A DNA stretch of 64,000 nt from Chionis minor (lineage: Eukaryota > Chordata > Aves > Charadriiformes > Chionididae), in assembly GCA_013398295.1 (NCBI GenBank), contig VZSF01001354.1, positions 62,001 to 126,000 on the forward strand, in the 5' to 3' direction. The notes below the pieces were generated by a model that was not told the DNA's origin, did no database searches, and saw only the letters and a list, made by a program, of their open reading frames with translations. The position numbers were made by a program, and so were the translations under genes. Of the stretch, positions 14,481 to 27,230 are shown one piece after another. Within the stretch, counting starts at the first letter, position 1; each line of letters starts with the position of its first letter.

Positions 14481-17165
14481 GGGATATAAAATATATAACT
14501 GATGAATATGTTACATCCAGGGGCATTGCTTGTTTATGAGAAGGCCAAGAGTTTCTCCAACGCTTTCTATGTCCTCGAGAAAGATGGTGACTTCGCAGCA
14601 TTTTTCCCCCTGGATGAGCAGGACAGTTACATGCCTTTGGAGTGCCTTGTTTACAGACTGTGGTATTTTGTGACTGGAAATAATAAGCGGTATGCACAAT
14701 ATTTGCTGTTCTGCTTTTGTTTTTATGACGTTCATTTCCAAAGGAAAAGAGGGATATTATATAGTACTAATACTGTGCTAGTCCACTCCTAAACCAGATG
14801 AGATTTTGCGTGGTCACGAGGCCACCTGCTTTACACTGTTGGCAGGATTAGAAGTAGTGATTAATAATATAGGTATTTAGTAGTCAAGTTTCAGAATTCT
14901 TTTTTGAAGATTTTCGTTTGTCAGTTCTCCCATTTTATGTGTTTAATTTAGAATATTTTTCCTGTCATTGAATGTGAAATACACTTGCTGTAGCTTGAAT
15001 ACATTCCTTTTTGTCCTGTCAGCTTGAACTAGCTCTTTTGTTGTTCACAACATCATTTTTATATTGTAAGACATGTTTTCTTCTCCTCTGGATTGCACAA
15101 CTGGGTTTTTAAAGAACTGTAGCTCCACATTGAAAATTCTTGCCAATCTGTCGGAGTTAAGTTTGAATTAAGATTTAGCTATAAGTATTGAGCTGGTTTA
15201 TTCTGATGTGAAAGAACAACTGTCATCTTTGACCTCTCAATTTATTTTACACAGTAGGACTCAGGAGCCTGAACCTACTAGATTCTTGCAGCAGCTTTAT
15301 GCAAGAGGGGCTGTGAGATGTAGCAGGACTATCCCCATCAGTAGGGTTCTGTAACAATCTGCCAAATTATTTTGGACTCCTTTTTCTTTGTTTTTAAAGC
15401 AGACAAAAAATAATGACACCGTGGAATACTCCAGTTCAATTTCGTAATTTACACTAAAGCTCACTGCAAATATTTTATCTGCATTTTTGGTACTGATGAT
15501 TCTTTTCTTCTGGTTTTGAAAAGCACTTAAGCACTACATGTGAATCCAGTCCAAGAAAGGACAGATATAAACTTATATTCAGGAGAGCATAAAGCAGTAT
15601 GGGTTTGATTTTCTTATTCCTGATACAAAAATTATTTTAATCTTTCCATGTTTGAGTTTTGTAGTACCACAAATTCCATTACTGACTTTTTATTTCCAAA
15701 ACTTAAGCTCACTCACTGAGTTCAGCGTATGAGCGCACCAAAAGGAAAAAGTAGCGTTATGACAAATCTCTGAAACTTGCATAGTTGAATGTGGATTTTT
15801 CTTTGGAAGAGTGTTTACAAATGACAAGGAACCTGTCTTAAAGCATATGGCATATTTCCATGTTACAGTTGAAAAGGTTCATGCACCTCTTGCTTTAGTC
15901 TCACTGACAGGAAATTCAGCTTTCACTTGCTAATGAACTTCTCCTTTTCACTGCATTCCAGACACCGATTCCATTTGTCAGTTACTTGGAGTCTTGTTGC
16001 TAATCCCTGCATTTTTAATGACACTTAGCAAAGATATCTTGCCTGTAAGGACTGAAATGTAAGATCACAAGTGGGCCTATTGACCATGCTTAAAACTAAG
16101 TACATTGATTTAAATAGTATTTTTTAGTTATATTTAAGTTTTTGCAGGATCAGAATAATACATTCACAGATAATATACTTGCAAATGCTCTGCAGTTCTT
16201 AATTCTGCAAATCATTATCTATTGTAAGCCTGCAGATCTCAGATAGACTTCTACACCTCAGCCTTTTTTTACCTCCTGCTGCTCCATTAAGATGGATCTG
16301 ATGTGGAAAGAGCTTCACTATCTAAACGTTAAGCATCCAGCTTAGGAGCTCTGAACACCTTCTGGAAGTCCATACCTTTCCTTCTGAGCTATTTAAAAAA
16401 CATGGCTCCTCAGACTGGGTCTGAATCACTGTCTTCATTAGAAGTCAAAGATAGGGGATAGGCATACTTGTTTACTGCTGCTCAGTTTGTAAGACTCTTT
16501 CCATATCAGATCATGTGTGGACATTCAAACTGAAACACCGTGCACACTAAAAGCATATCTAAGCATAAAAAAATAAACGGTTTAAATACAAGTGTCTAAT
16601 ATTCAGAATAAAACCTATTACCCATGTCAGTACTACAAATGGAAGTTGTCTGAAAGCTCTTTTTCCATAACTAAATTTATGAAAAATTCTTAGTGAGTTT
16701 CACCTGCGGAAGGAAGGTTTTCTGATTGGTAAGTCTGTTCCGTCCATCTGCCAAATTTTCTGTTGCTCGTATTGTTTCTTTTTTTGAAAGAAAGTTCTTA
16801 AATTCCTTTTGCCTTTTTAGCCCACCCCTCTCAGAAGAATTATTAAGTGGTGAGAAGCAGCCAAATACGGTGCGGAAAGGGAGGAAGGAGCTAACGCTGC
16901 TGTGTCTCATTTTCAGAAACCTGCCCTCGCATCAGCATACCTATGTGCTCAGGTAGAAACGGTCACGAATTTCCTCCACCAGCACTCCTGGCTACCGAGG
17001 TACAACACAGCTGTCGGCCAGGAAGAGCACTGGTGCTTCAGTACAGTCCTGAGGGGGAGCTTGCACACATTCAGAGCCAACCGGTTTATGTATGTGGAAC
17101 TTTATGTATGCATAATAAAATTAACCTACTTCTGTCAATCGGGGCTTATGAATCTGATCTGTTAG
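14481..17165. other. Intergenic, no gene seen
   Basis: AT-rich sequence with scattered short open frames on both strands and no recognisable protein, RNA gene or named repeat. Frames at 14502-14792 (96 codons) and 16902-17165 (87 codons) have no family features and lack splice or promoter context. Confidence 0.55.
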
Positions 17166-17640
17166 CACAAGCGCAGAGCTCTAACGTCGGTTAGCCTTTC
17201 ATCGCCAGACCTCGTAAGGAGCGTCCGTAAGGATCTTTGCCCTCGCTGTGGCGGAGGGAATAAAGAAAAAGGGATGCTTAGGAGACACTTGGCAGTCTGG
17301 TGTGCACCGGAATGGCTGTGACCCGCTGGAGTGCCTCACCATCGGCCAGCACATCAGCTCTGGTCCAGAAACCACAGGACCAGAGTGGTGGACCAGCGTC
17401 ACTCCCTATAGAGCGAGCGCGGCACTGAGCAAAATAAGCCCCATCTCTCGAGAACCGCCCGATGCACACGATGACCCCAGCGAACAGGAGAGAGGGGTTG
17501 TGTTGATTGATGCAGCTCTGCCCAGGACGTAGGGTTTAGCATAGCGCCAAGTCTAACGCATACCCTTGACTTCCCGCCAGGAATGGCCGGCAGCTGGATG
17601 GAGCAGGTGCGGCGTGGTCTGGGTGAGGGTGCGTAGGTAT
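17166..17640. promoter_or_regulatory. CpG-rich patch, CpG-island-like
   Basis: By hand count there are about 29 CpG dinucleotides in roughly 480 bases at about 55% G+C. The observed/expected ratio is therefore near 0.8, in sharp contrast to the CpG-poor surroundings. The patch contains overlapping open frames on both strands (17248-17532 plus, 17399-17689 minus), as expected for GC-rich DNA, and none resembles a known protein. A hairpin-forming pair, CTCTGGTCC and GGACCAGAG, lies at 17358-17366 and 17377-17385. It could be a promoter of an unannotated transcript or a GC-rich repeat remnant. Confidence 0.5.
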
Positions 17641-20600
17641 GCTCTGAGAAAGCTAAAATGGAGACAGTTGCCAGAATTAGCACGACCATACTGCTGTATC
17701 CTAGGTTTTATTACAGTGGTAACAGCTGAAGCTCCATTAGATCAACAATTTTCAAGCTTTTATATTGAGAAGATTCTCCCACAGAGGACTGCGATGCCTC
17801 TTTGCATAATGGAGGATATGCAACACGGCTGCGGTGCAAGAAAAATAGTAAGCCACAACCCTGAACCTGTTGCAACCTAACATGGCAGGTAAACAAATCA
17901 GATGGAGAAGTGAAGCATAAAATGCTTCATGCTGACTTCCCTTGCATTCAGATTCACTTAAACCCATTAGTATCTTCAAATATTTAGGAGAATCTAGACT
18001 GTTTTCAATTATACATGAAGCAAACAACAAGCTTTTAGTTAGAGTAAAAGGTTCTACTTTAAAATTATGTCTATTCTGACCTCTTGTTGCGTTCCAAACA
18101 TGCATTTCCAAATATCTTGAGTCTGAAGATGAGCTGCCTGTTCTGCTGTTACAAAAATGCAGGTCTCTGAGCGGAAGAGCGTCTCCAGTCCAGATAAATG
18201 GTCAAATATCATGTGACACCACGAATAATAATGAAATTAAAAGAAAACCTTCAAGTAGGTGAATTGACCAGCTACAGACTTCAGAGTTTAGAAGAGGTTT
18301 AAGTGAAACCTTACTCCAGGTCTGAAAGTCGTGGGTATCGATGAAAAGTAAGAGACTCTACAATTATGTTTCCTGACAATGAACAATAGGGACACATTGT
18401 TTGTCTTTAATACTATTTATCACCTTATATGGAGAAATTGTCAAACTATTACAGAAGTATGAGGGCTGCTTATTACACAGAAATAAAGCAGGATTTTTTT
18501 AACAAAGGACTCCAAACTCTGTGACAGAAATGAGGAGAAAACCTGAAGGAGCTTGTGCTAGATTATTGTCTCAAAAGACAGGCACCTAGCCTCCAGAAAC
18601 ATTGCAACACATGAGGTTTTAAGTGTTCTCAAGCAAAAATCAAACAAAGAAAAACACCTTAGGACCAGTTTTGCACACTCAGAATTGCCCTTTTAAAAAA
18701 ACCAAACTATACAATGTGCTGAGTAGCACAAATCTGTGCAAAGCAAAGTGTGGCAGTGCTCTGCTTCTCCAAAGTGACTGAGTCCAGATTCCTGCTGGAG
18801 TATTTAGAAATGTCCAATGGTCAGCACATGAACCTGACACACATGCAAGAGAGTAAGAAATCTATCTTATGAATCACTCCTAAACGAAAAATCACTGCAA
18901 GCATAGGGCAACACTGTGCCGCTCAGCAGGACCCTCTCAGACAACTGCCCGCTTTTGAGGTCAAAACTGACAGCACTCCACCAGCACTAGTTAGCAAGAT
19001 TCAAGGCAAATAAACTTAGTAAGTTGTTCTGGCTGAGCAATTAAATTTAGGAGCTTAGCATCTAAGTGGCTAAGCATTGAAGTCTACTTCCAAAAAAATG
19101 AGATAAGGGGAAAAAATAGTGCAAGGAGAGACGTCGGTGAGCCCTTCTTGATATCTGTGTTGGTTGGAGTTCAGAGTCTCACTTATGCTGCGTGACGGCG
19201 AGAGAACAGACCTGCAGATTTAGTCCTGAGCACGCGAATTCGGAAGACAGTCCCAAGGCTGAAATGTGCCAGCAAGCCACCTAGCTTCATTAGCCTCCTT
19301 TGAAACAGACCTTTTGGTCAGTTTGGCTGATAACGGTGAATCAAACCCATCGCATGATCTGTGGTTTCAACACGCTTTGGAAGCATCTCCTGCTGCTGGG
19401 CTCGGGACCCTCTGACGAGCGTGTTGACTTCAGGCAGCTCAGCTGGCGCCACTGCCAGCCCGTTTCCACAGATGTGCCAGAAAATGTCTGTGCCCATTAA
19501 ATTCACCTGGTCAGCAGGTGCTGTAACACCTTTTACTGGCTGCTCAGCACATCATTCCCGTCAGGTCTTGAGAGAAGCAGCTTTCTGGCGATTTCTCAAG
19601 CTACTTTGGAAGATAATGGAGGGATAGCGGGAAGGGTTTCTGTTCTTTCAGACTTTTTAGTTGCAATCTACACACAGAGGAAGCTAATCAAGTATCAAAA
19701 GTGCAGTGGTAGGAAATTAGGCCATACTTAATTGCAGTTATCAAGTGCGTGAAAAGAAACATTAAAATTGTACATAAGAAATAGTCTGCTTTTCCATAAC
19801 TCCCATATTCAGGGTTGTATTTCCTGCCTTGCTACCCTGTTTTCTCCAGCCTGTAAAATGTATTTAGGGATTTGGCTATATTTATTTTCAATCTGAGGCA
19901 ATTGCTGTAATACAGCAGCATGAAATATGTGCATTTCCAGAATTGCAGATATTCTTTTCAGCGGAAGGGAATCAGAAGAGAGATGGGCAACTAGCAGGTA
20001 GGCTTTCCAAATAGGTTTTGCAACAAATTTCACAGAGGTAGAAATAGGACAGAGAGAGGGTTTGATGCTCAGCTGGCGCAGCCTGCAGCCTCTCTATTAG
20101 TGGTCAATGGTTAGCTCTGAATTGTCCTTTGGAGGCCGTGTCCACGTCTGCCTTGAAGAAGACATGGGCCATCTCTACAGACAATGCAGACACAGTCTGG
20201 TGTCTGGTGGTAGCATGAGGGCATCTGTCAGTAGCCCACACTTTGCCCGTGTGAACATCTACTTCCCCTGCTAGCTTTCTGCTCAAAGATCTCCAGCTGT
20301 AGCATGTCATATTCAAAGAAGACTAGATGAAAAAAAAAATAAAAAATACAGACAGCTAGACTGCTACCACAGAAAATGTTTGCTTTTAACTGTTTAACAT
20401 TTGCCTTCTTTTTTCCTCTGCATTAAAGATTAAGAAGGAAGAAATATGAAGAACAGTATTGGTTTTATTCAGTAGGAACAGCTTGTTTCTATGACATTTA
20501 TCCATAAAGCTTTTTCTAAATGACAAGCAGCTTGGCAAAGTCTCTTTCCTTTTTTTAAAGCTGTCTTCACTGTCCCCCCTTTGATCTTTGCCTAGTGGAT

Positions 20601-22743
20601 GTAAAAAAGACATTGTCAGATGTGGAGGCCTTTTGTAACCTTCTAAGTTGGTCGAGAAAACGCCTGTTATATGTGTTTGAAATGGCCAGGTACCAGCTGG
20701 TGGCATTTGAATACACGATTCAGGGTATGAAGTTCCACCTACCTTGACACACACTATTTGCCCTGCAAGGAGTTAGAGAATAGCTCCCCTCGCACTGCTT
20801 CACAAGTTGTTCCACAGTTGTTTGAACAGTTCTGGCTCAGCTCAGCTGCATGCGTAATACACAGGCTGAGCGCTAAGGCTAGGTACAAGGTAACCTCACA
20901 AAGGAGCCCAGCAAAGGTTGTGGTGATGTTGATGTTGTGAATGAAGAAACGCTGTCCCGCTGCTCTGTCTAACACTTAAACAGAGCCAGAAGCTTCCCGG
21001 AAGCTGCACGTGTATTATTGCTCCAAGTAATTTGCAAGATGACTGTCAGAAAATCTTGAGGGAAAATAAATTCATTTCTGTTGTAAGCCCTGCCATTTCT
21101 GCTAGATAGCTCCTTCATGGAGGGAAAGTCACTGAGAACAATAAAGTAATTTATCCAAAGTAATCTATCGGAATTACCACTGTTTTCCAAGAGATTTGAT
21201 TTCTAACCCCTCAGGGGTGGGTGTACATTCCCTACACCTACAAATACACTTGGAGTTCAGTGTTTCTGCCAAAAAAGAAGACATTTACTTTTTTGTTTGT
21301 TTGTTTGTTTCACGGAAAACATTTGAATTAACCCAAAAGCAGGGTAACAATGACACTTATAGGAAAAAAAAAGATTTTTAATTTTTGCAAGATGGTTTGG
21401 TTCAGCTGTCTAATTTTCTGTACATGCTCAGATGACTCAAATATATGGGTACTTATTAAGCAAGAACTGGCACACAGGTTTCTTCTCCTGCTCCTTTCCA
21501 GGTGCACGCTGTAATGACTGCCCATCCATCAGCTTCACTCTCCCCGTGACAGGATGCTCTCCCCTAGAAAGTGGGAAGGCTGGGCTCAGATCCCTGCAGA
21601 AAGTACTAGGTACACATTTCCCTACAGCCTCTTTCTTGTCTTATTGGCTGTGAGGAAGCCCTGGTGATGCGGTGCTTTGATCCTTCCTCTTTGGAGTCAG
21701 AGACATCCTGAGTTTTTGCATCAGGCAATAGCGTGCAAGTGTAGCGTCGAAAAAACCCAAAACTGTTTCTGGTGGGACTTGGAAGTAAGTCAGAGCACAG
21801 TTCAATGATGCAAGTGCCAGAAACACTTTGAGAACTGATGCCATTGTTAAATGCCTCTTGTGAAGTTAGTCTTAGGCTTTTTCTATCCCAGACCTCTGCC
21901 TTGGTTTTGCAGGAAAAAAAGGGAAAAAAAAAAAGAAAGATAATTGCTTTAAAATTTCTTCTACAACTGAAAGAATGAACAAATAATATTTTTTTTCCTC
22001 CAGAAATAATGGGATGATTCTGCACTTTGGAGACCGATCCCAGCAATGAAGACAGGCAGTTTCACAGGTTGCCCTACCTGGCAAGTTCAGTGCTTTTGTT
22101 TCTGGTAGCTACATTGCCCATTGGCATTCAGAAACACTTATAGTGTCTCCAGCACAACAGGTTGCCAATACTTCTGGGTTTATGAGGAAAATAAACACTG
22201 ACCTGTGCCAAAAACCAGTTAGATTGCTGTTTACCTGCCCACTGTATTTGAGCACAGTAATGTCCCACACTACGAAAATGTATCCCATCAGCCAGCAGAT
22301 CATGGTAGCAGAAACTCCTGCCTGGTGGGTGCTTGTACGGTGCTTGGACAGGCGACGCTGCTCCATGACTGTAGCTGGTGGTACCTCGCCACTCCGCTTG
22401 TGCTTCTTCCAGCAGCGTTGCAGTCCTGAGAGGCAGCAGGCACATCCTGTCTTAGAATCAGACACATCGGATTCTTTTGCCCACCTTCCCCTTACAGCCT
22501 TAGATGCTGGCTGAAGATTATGTTAACACAAGCTGATACCTGGAGCTGATAAACTCCAGATTTCAGTACTGTAATTAGAAACTTTTCTATGAAAAGAGTA
22601 AAGAACTACAGGTGTTTACACGAACCAGCAAAGAGAGTGTGCCATACTGTACATTTTGTTGCTTTAAGAAAACAGATCAGCTTAAAAGGCCACAGAGATG
22701 ACTGCTTAAAATTCTACTAATTCTACTAAAGAGTGTTGACTTT
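17641..22743. other. Intergenic, only unsupported open frames
   Basis: No gene is recognised. A second small CpG-enriched spot lies at about 19130-19260. Minus-strand open frames at 17752-18111, 21606-22046 and 22109-22465 (118-146 codons) have no family resemblance that I can see; the last two are discussed as findings. A TTTG repeat lies at 21293-21310. Confidence 0.5.
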
Positions 22744-23312
22744 AATAATAAAGGATGTGTCTACCTTGACTTCAGCAAGGCTTTTGACACCATCTCCCAC
22801 AGCACCCTCGTAGGCAAGCTTAGGAAGTGTGGGTTAGATGAAAAGACAGTGGGGTGGATTGATAACTGGTTAGCAGGTAGGTCTCAGAGGGTTGTGATCA
22901 GTGGGGCAGAGTCTAGTTGGAGGCCTGTGACTAGTGGTGTTCCTCAGGGGTCAGTCCTGGGTCCAGTCCTGGTCAATGTATTCATCAATGACCTGGATGA
23001 GATGACAGAGTGTACCATCAGCAAGTTTGCTGATGACATGAAGCTGGGAGGGGTGGCTGACACACCAGAAGGCTGAGCTGCCATTCTCAGCGACCTGGAC
23101 AGGCTGGAGAGTTGGGCAGGAAAAAACCTTATGAAATTCAACAAAGGCAAGTGTAGGGTCCTGCACCTGGGGAGGAATAACCCCATGAACCAGTACAGGT
23201 TGGGGGCTGACCTGCTGGAAAGCAGCTCTGCAGAGAGGGATCTGGGAGTCCTGGTGGACAGCAGGATGACCATGAGCCAGCAATGTGCCCTTGTGGCCAA
23301 GAAGGCCAATTA
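22744..23312 (+). mobile_element. CR1 LINE fragment (reverse transcriptase region), inactive
   Basis: The plus-strand translation from about 22750 reads [16 protein letters not shown] and then [20 protein letters not shown] and [10 protein letters not shown]. These are reverse transcriptase motifs of the CR1/Jockey LINE group, including the FADD active-site block. The frame is broken by TGA at 23074-23076 and then resumes with [20 protein letters not shown]. The fragment stops abruptly in the conserved [11 protein letters not shown] segment and lacks the rest of ORF2 and the 3' tail. It is therefore truncated at both ends. It is a dead copy of the main avian retrotransposon. Confidence 0.95.
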
Positions 23313-25740
23313 GGGAGAAGTACTTCTTGTTAAATGCCTAAATTCTTTCCACTCCAATTTACCTACTCATCTTTGCGTATCGGGGCATTTTCTTCTAACT
23401 GTCCTTCCTAGCTAGCCCCTCAAAAAAGCTGGCCCACTACATCATCTTTGACCAATGAGTTAGTTCTCCTTGTTATTTTCCGAGATGCTTTGGATGCCAA
23501 ATCCAGGTCTGAGTATTCTAGACGGCTTGACTGTCTTGGGAGGAGGTATGTAAAATACAAGTTGAGTGGCACCCAAACTCTTTTAGGAGCTCTGGTTCTA
23601 AAATATCATTAAAATTATTTTTTAAAGCTCATTTCCCCTCAGTTAAATGGGGTCTCTCTAAACTCCCAGAGCATAATATAGTGACATAATATAGGAATTT
23701 TTGTAGTAGATACACAAACAAAAATTCCAGAAGAATACTTGGTTATATATGAAATGAAGGGGAAAAGCTAAACCAGCATTTTATTGCGGTTTACTTTTCA
23801 CTTAAAACATTGCAAAAAATGAATGATATGTAAAATCCTGTAAGTGATTTCTTTTACGAGAGGTTCAACAGCTTCAGAGGTAATTTTTAATATGCAACAA
23901 TTTGGGCGTTAACCAGTCACTTAGAAAGAGCCACATGGGGATTTGCTGCTGAAATATTTATGCAGCATCACCATTTTCAGCTATACTAGACTCTAAAAGA
24001 AGTAGTCGTGTTATGCTTCTCCCTTCTTTCAGATTTGCATTATTTCAGTATTCACTGAATTGCTGGCAAGAGATGAGCACTGTGGTTTGCAGAAAAAAGT
24101 CCATGCAAAGTTTTAAGATTTATTTTAAAATATGGATGCTCCTTTCAAACCTTACGCCAAAAAAATGGCTTCTGCTTCACTGTTGATGACCTGCTTTCTT
24201 TCAGACTTCCACACACTTGTCATTTGTATTTTTTTTAGGTAGTAACAAACACACAGAAATCTAGCATGTGTACCAGTGGCACATCAGCTCATCTGGAGTC
24301 ACGTTTTGTTACTTACACCTCACTATTCCTCTCAGCCAAGAAAGTTCAAAATTCTTTAGACTACAGAAAATTTACATTCGTCTAACTTCAGCCAGTTCCT
24401 ATCAGTTCTACAACAAAGACAACAAGAGGAAAAATATCCAGTAAGCCAATAACAGGGAATGGATAGTGGATAGAATTACAGAAAGATTTAAAAAGGTACT
24501 AATTAAAACTAATACCACAAAAAAACCCACAAAAGTATTTGGAAACAAAGTCCATCTAGATTAATGAAAGCCTTTTAAACAGATTTCAACAAGCTTTAGA
24601 TAAAGCCCTTAGTGGTTTAATAGGATCAGGAAGAGTAAATAATCCATCTCACCTCTTGTTCAGATGCTGATACCCAGTGCTGTTTTACCTGTAATAGCTA
24701 CAGCTTTCAGCTCTGAATATATTTGCTGGTTTTTGTGAAATAGTCTGTTCAGTTCTTAACGAACAACAGCATCCGCTCTCTGCTCTGCTGGAAGTTTAGT
24801 TAACGCAACTACCGTCCATGTTCTTCAGCTGAACTCCTCCTTTGCTCCTCTCTCGAAGGGGCTCTCTTCTTTCCACAAGTTGTAAAGGGTTAACTTTAGC
24901 AGCAGCTGCCCACTTGCTAACTAGAAATCCTCCCGGTGGATTTTTAACCGGTTGTTACTAACATCTGACAATGTCAGGTAAAGCCAGGAGGAGAATACTA
25001 GAACATCAAATAGCTGGCACCCTGTCTAAGTATGGTTAATTGTGGGCCTTATTGTATTATAAGCAAAGAGAATGCAGCTGTTCCCTGATGCTAGTGGAGA
25101 GAAAATAAGTAAAAATTAATGGAGAATGATGCACCCAAACTTCAAATTTTAAATATAGTTATACACACACACACACACATATAAATCAGTCAAGAATTAA
25201 TACTTAAAGGAATAAATAATTTTAATTTAAAATTAAACTTTCTAAAGCACCTGTCCTTTTTGTAACATTAACACACCTCTCTGACCGTATAAATTGAACT
25301 TCTTGGCTAGCACTAACAGTCTCTTAAGTCCTGTAAAAATTTTATGTATTTGCACACTAGATCTTCATGATCTGTTACGTCTTCCAAAGGAGAGACGGTA
25401 TTTTGCTTCATGTCTGTTGCCTGGGAGGGCAGAAAGGAAGTCCACTAGTATTGCAGCTTCTAGCAAATAATGACCATCCAGAAAAAGCAAATCAAAGCAG
25501 TGGCTGTTGTGTGGCTCCCCAGCACTAGGGGATGGCACAGGGAGCCTGACACCTTTCTGCTGCAGTCTTTGAGAGCTACGAAGACACCTACCTACAGAGG
25601 TCTTGAGGACAGGGGGAAATAGTTCAGCACCACATCAGCTTCTAACACTTGATTTTGTTCTGTATGGGAACAAAGACAAAATGAAAAATAAATTAAGCCT
25701 TTCAAATGCATTCATGGTAAATAAAGTGGTTCTACAGTAT
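23313..25740. other. Intergenic, no gene seen
   Basis: AT-rich unique-looking sequence. A (CA)n run of about 17 bases lies at 25163-25179. Nothing else can be supported. Confidence 0.55.
25163..25179. repeat. (AC)n microsatellite
   Basis: About eight uninterrupted AC units inside an AT-rich context. Confidence 0.9.
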
Positions 25741-25743
25741 ACT

Positions 25744-25860
25744 GGTAAGGGCACAGGACTGGGGTATTCCTGGAGATGCTGGCTCAATCCCTGTTTTGCA
25801 GCACACGTAAGACTAACATTTTCCTGCAAATCAAATAATGGTAGTTTATACTTGTGTTGG
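25744..25860 (+). repeat. Possible tRNA-derived SINE (MIR-like) relic
   Basis: The segment has the layout of an old tRNA-derived SINE head: GGTAAGGGCACAGGACTGG, then after about 20 bases GGCTCAATCCC, close to the RNA polymerase III B-box consensus GGTTCRANYCC. This wording is characteristic of MIR-type elements, which also survive in reptile and bird genomes. The downstream body is too diverged to recognise, and no tail or target duplication is visible. The assignment rests on pattern memory alone. Confidence 0.4.
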
Positions 25861-27200
25861 ACAGATTTCAGCCACATACTCATTTGCAATTCAGCAGAAG
25901 TGTCCTTCACTTTTTCAAGTGACGAAGGAGAACAACGCTTCTTCATTAAATAATCTGTTCTCAATGAAAAAACTAATTTCCCTGAAAACACATTTGACCA
26001 ACTTCCCCCCACTCCCACACCACAGTTTGGTCGACATGCCCAGTGTGTAGCAGTATTTAATTCTAGACTAAGGCAGGGCACTATAGACTCCTAGCATCTG
26101 TAGATGAAGTCAAACCCATAATAAAATCTGCAATTATAACTCATTTGCTCTTAGCTACAGATCAGCTAAGACACCCGTTAAACTTCTTTTTTTGAGAAGG
26201 GAAGTAAATGGCAATACTACTCATACCAGCAGATCTTGTTTGTAAAGAGATGGAAACACGGCTCAGGGGGCACAAAGATGCTCAGCATTATTTTCCTTAC
26301 CCTCTAGAACAGTTACCATGTTACTCTGTCAGTTACATCATTGTTTAAAAGCCCAGAGCCTTTCAATTGTATAATACATCTTTTTACAGTTAAGTACGGT
26401 TTAGAGTATTTTTTTCCCTTAAGGTACATTTTTTTCCCCCACTTAATGGAAGTGCTTATACATTATTCATTTATTTTTCTTCACTTCAGTAACAGCAGAG
26501 TACTTCTCTGGCTTTTATTTGAGGTGCACAAAATCACATTTATTTACACAAATCCATTCATCTTTCCAGTCACCTTATTCATTCTACTTCAAGCTATGGG
26601 ACATCTGCCAGAGCACTAAACAGAAAGCAGCATACCAAAGCAACAGGATCCTGAAATGAATAGATGTGATCATCAGATAGAATGCATCCTCACATAATGA
26701 AAAGTGTGAGCTACCTTCTCTGTTTTATTTTCTTTATTACTAGTATTTCGGATGATCCATATTGAGAATAAGACAAAATAAGTTTACTCTGGTTAACCAA
26801 GATCGGGGTTGTCTTGTGTTTTGCATGTCACTGCATGCAGTGAGACTATTCCTACTCTCTCCCAAAGCCATCTAATCCTGTACAATTTTAAAAACATAGC
26901 GGAAACTCATCCACAAGTTTGCCACACAAAACTATGGCGAAAATTGGAGGTCTCAATTGAGAATGGACCCCTAAGCTTGTAGGTCACCTGCTGCTCAGAA
27001 GGACATCTCTACCAGCAAGCTTTTGGCAGCTCTCTGCTAAGCACATGGAATTGCATATCATATTTCAAAAAGACATAACCTTTCAGATACATTGCCTGCA
27101 AATCCTTGACACATAACTTTGGCAGTCAGGGTCACACAGGATAAACAGGGAGGCGCACAACTCTCACATGACCAAAGCTTTCATTATGCTTGTTCCCGAT

Positions 27201-27230
27201 TTTCTTTTTTTCCTTTTTTTTTTTTTTTTT
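27201..27230. repeat. Poly-T tract
   Basis: Thirty bases of T interrupted by only three C, followed by AATAAAA. Confidence 0.85.

Noticed and set aside
22944..23309. 121- and 110-codon minus-strand frames
   Set aside because: They are antisense shadows of the CR1 reverse transcriptase segment on the plus strand.
25635..26081. 148-codon minus-strand frame
   Set aside because: It overlaps the SINE-like relic and an opposite-strand frame of similar length, and shows no family motif.
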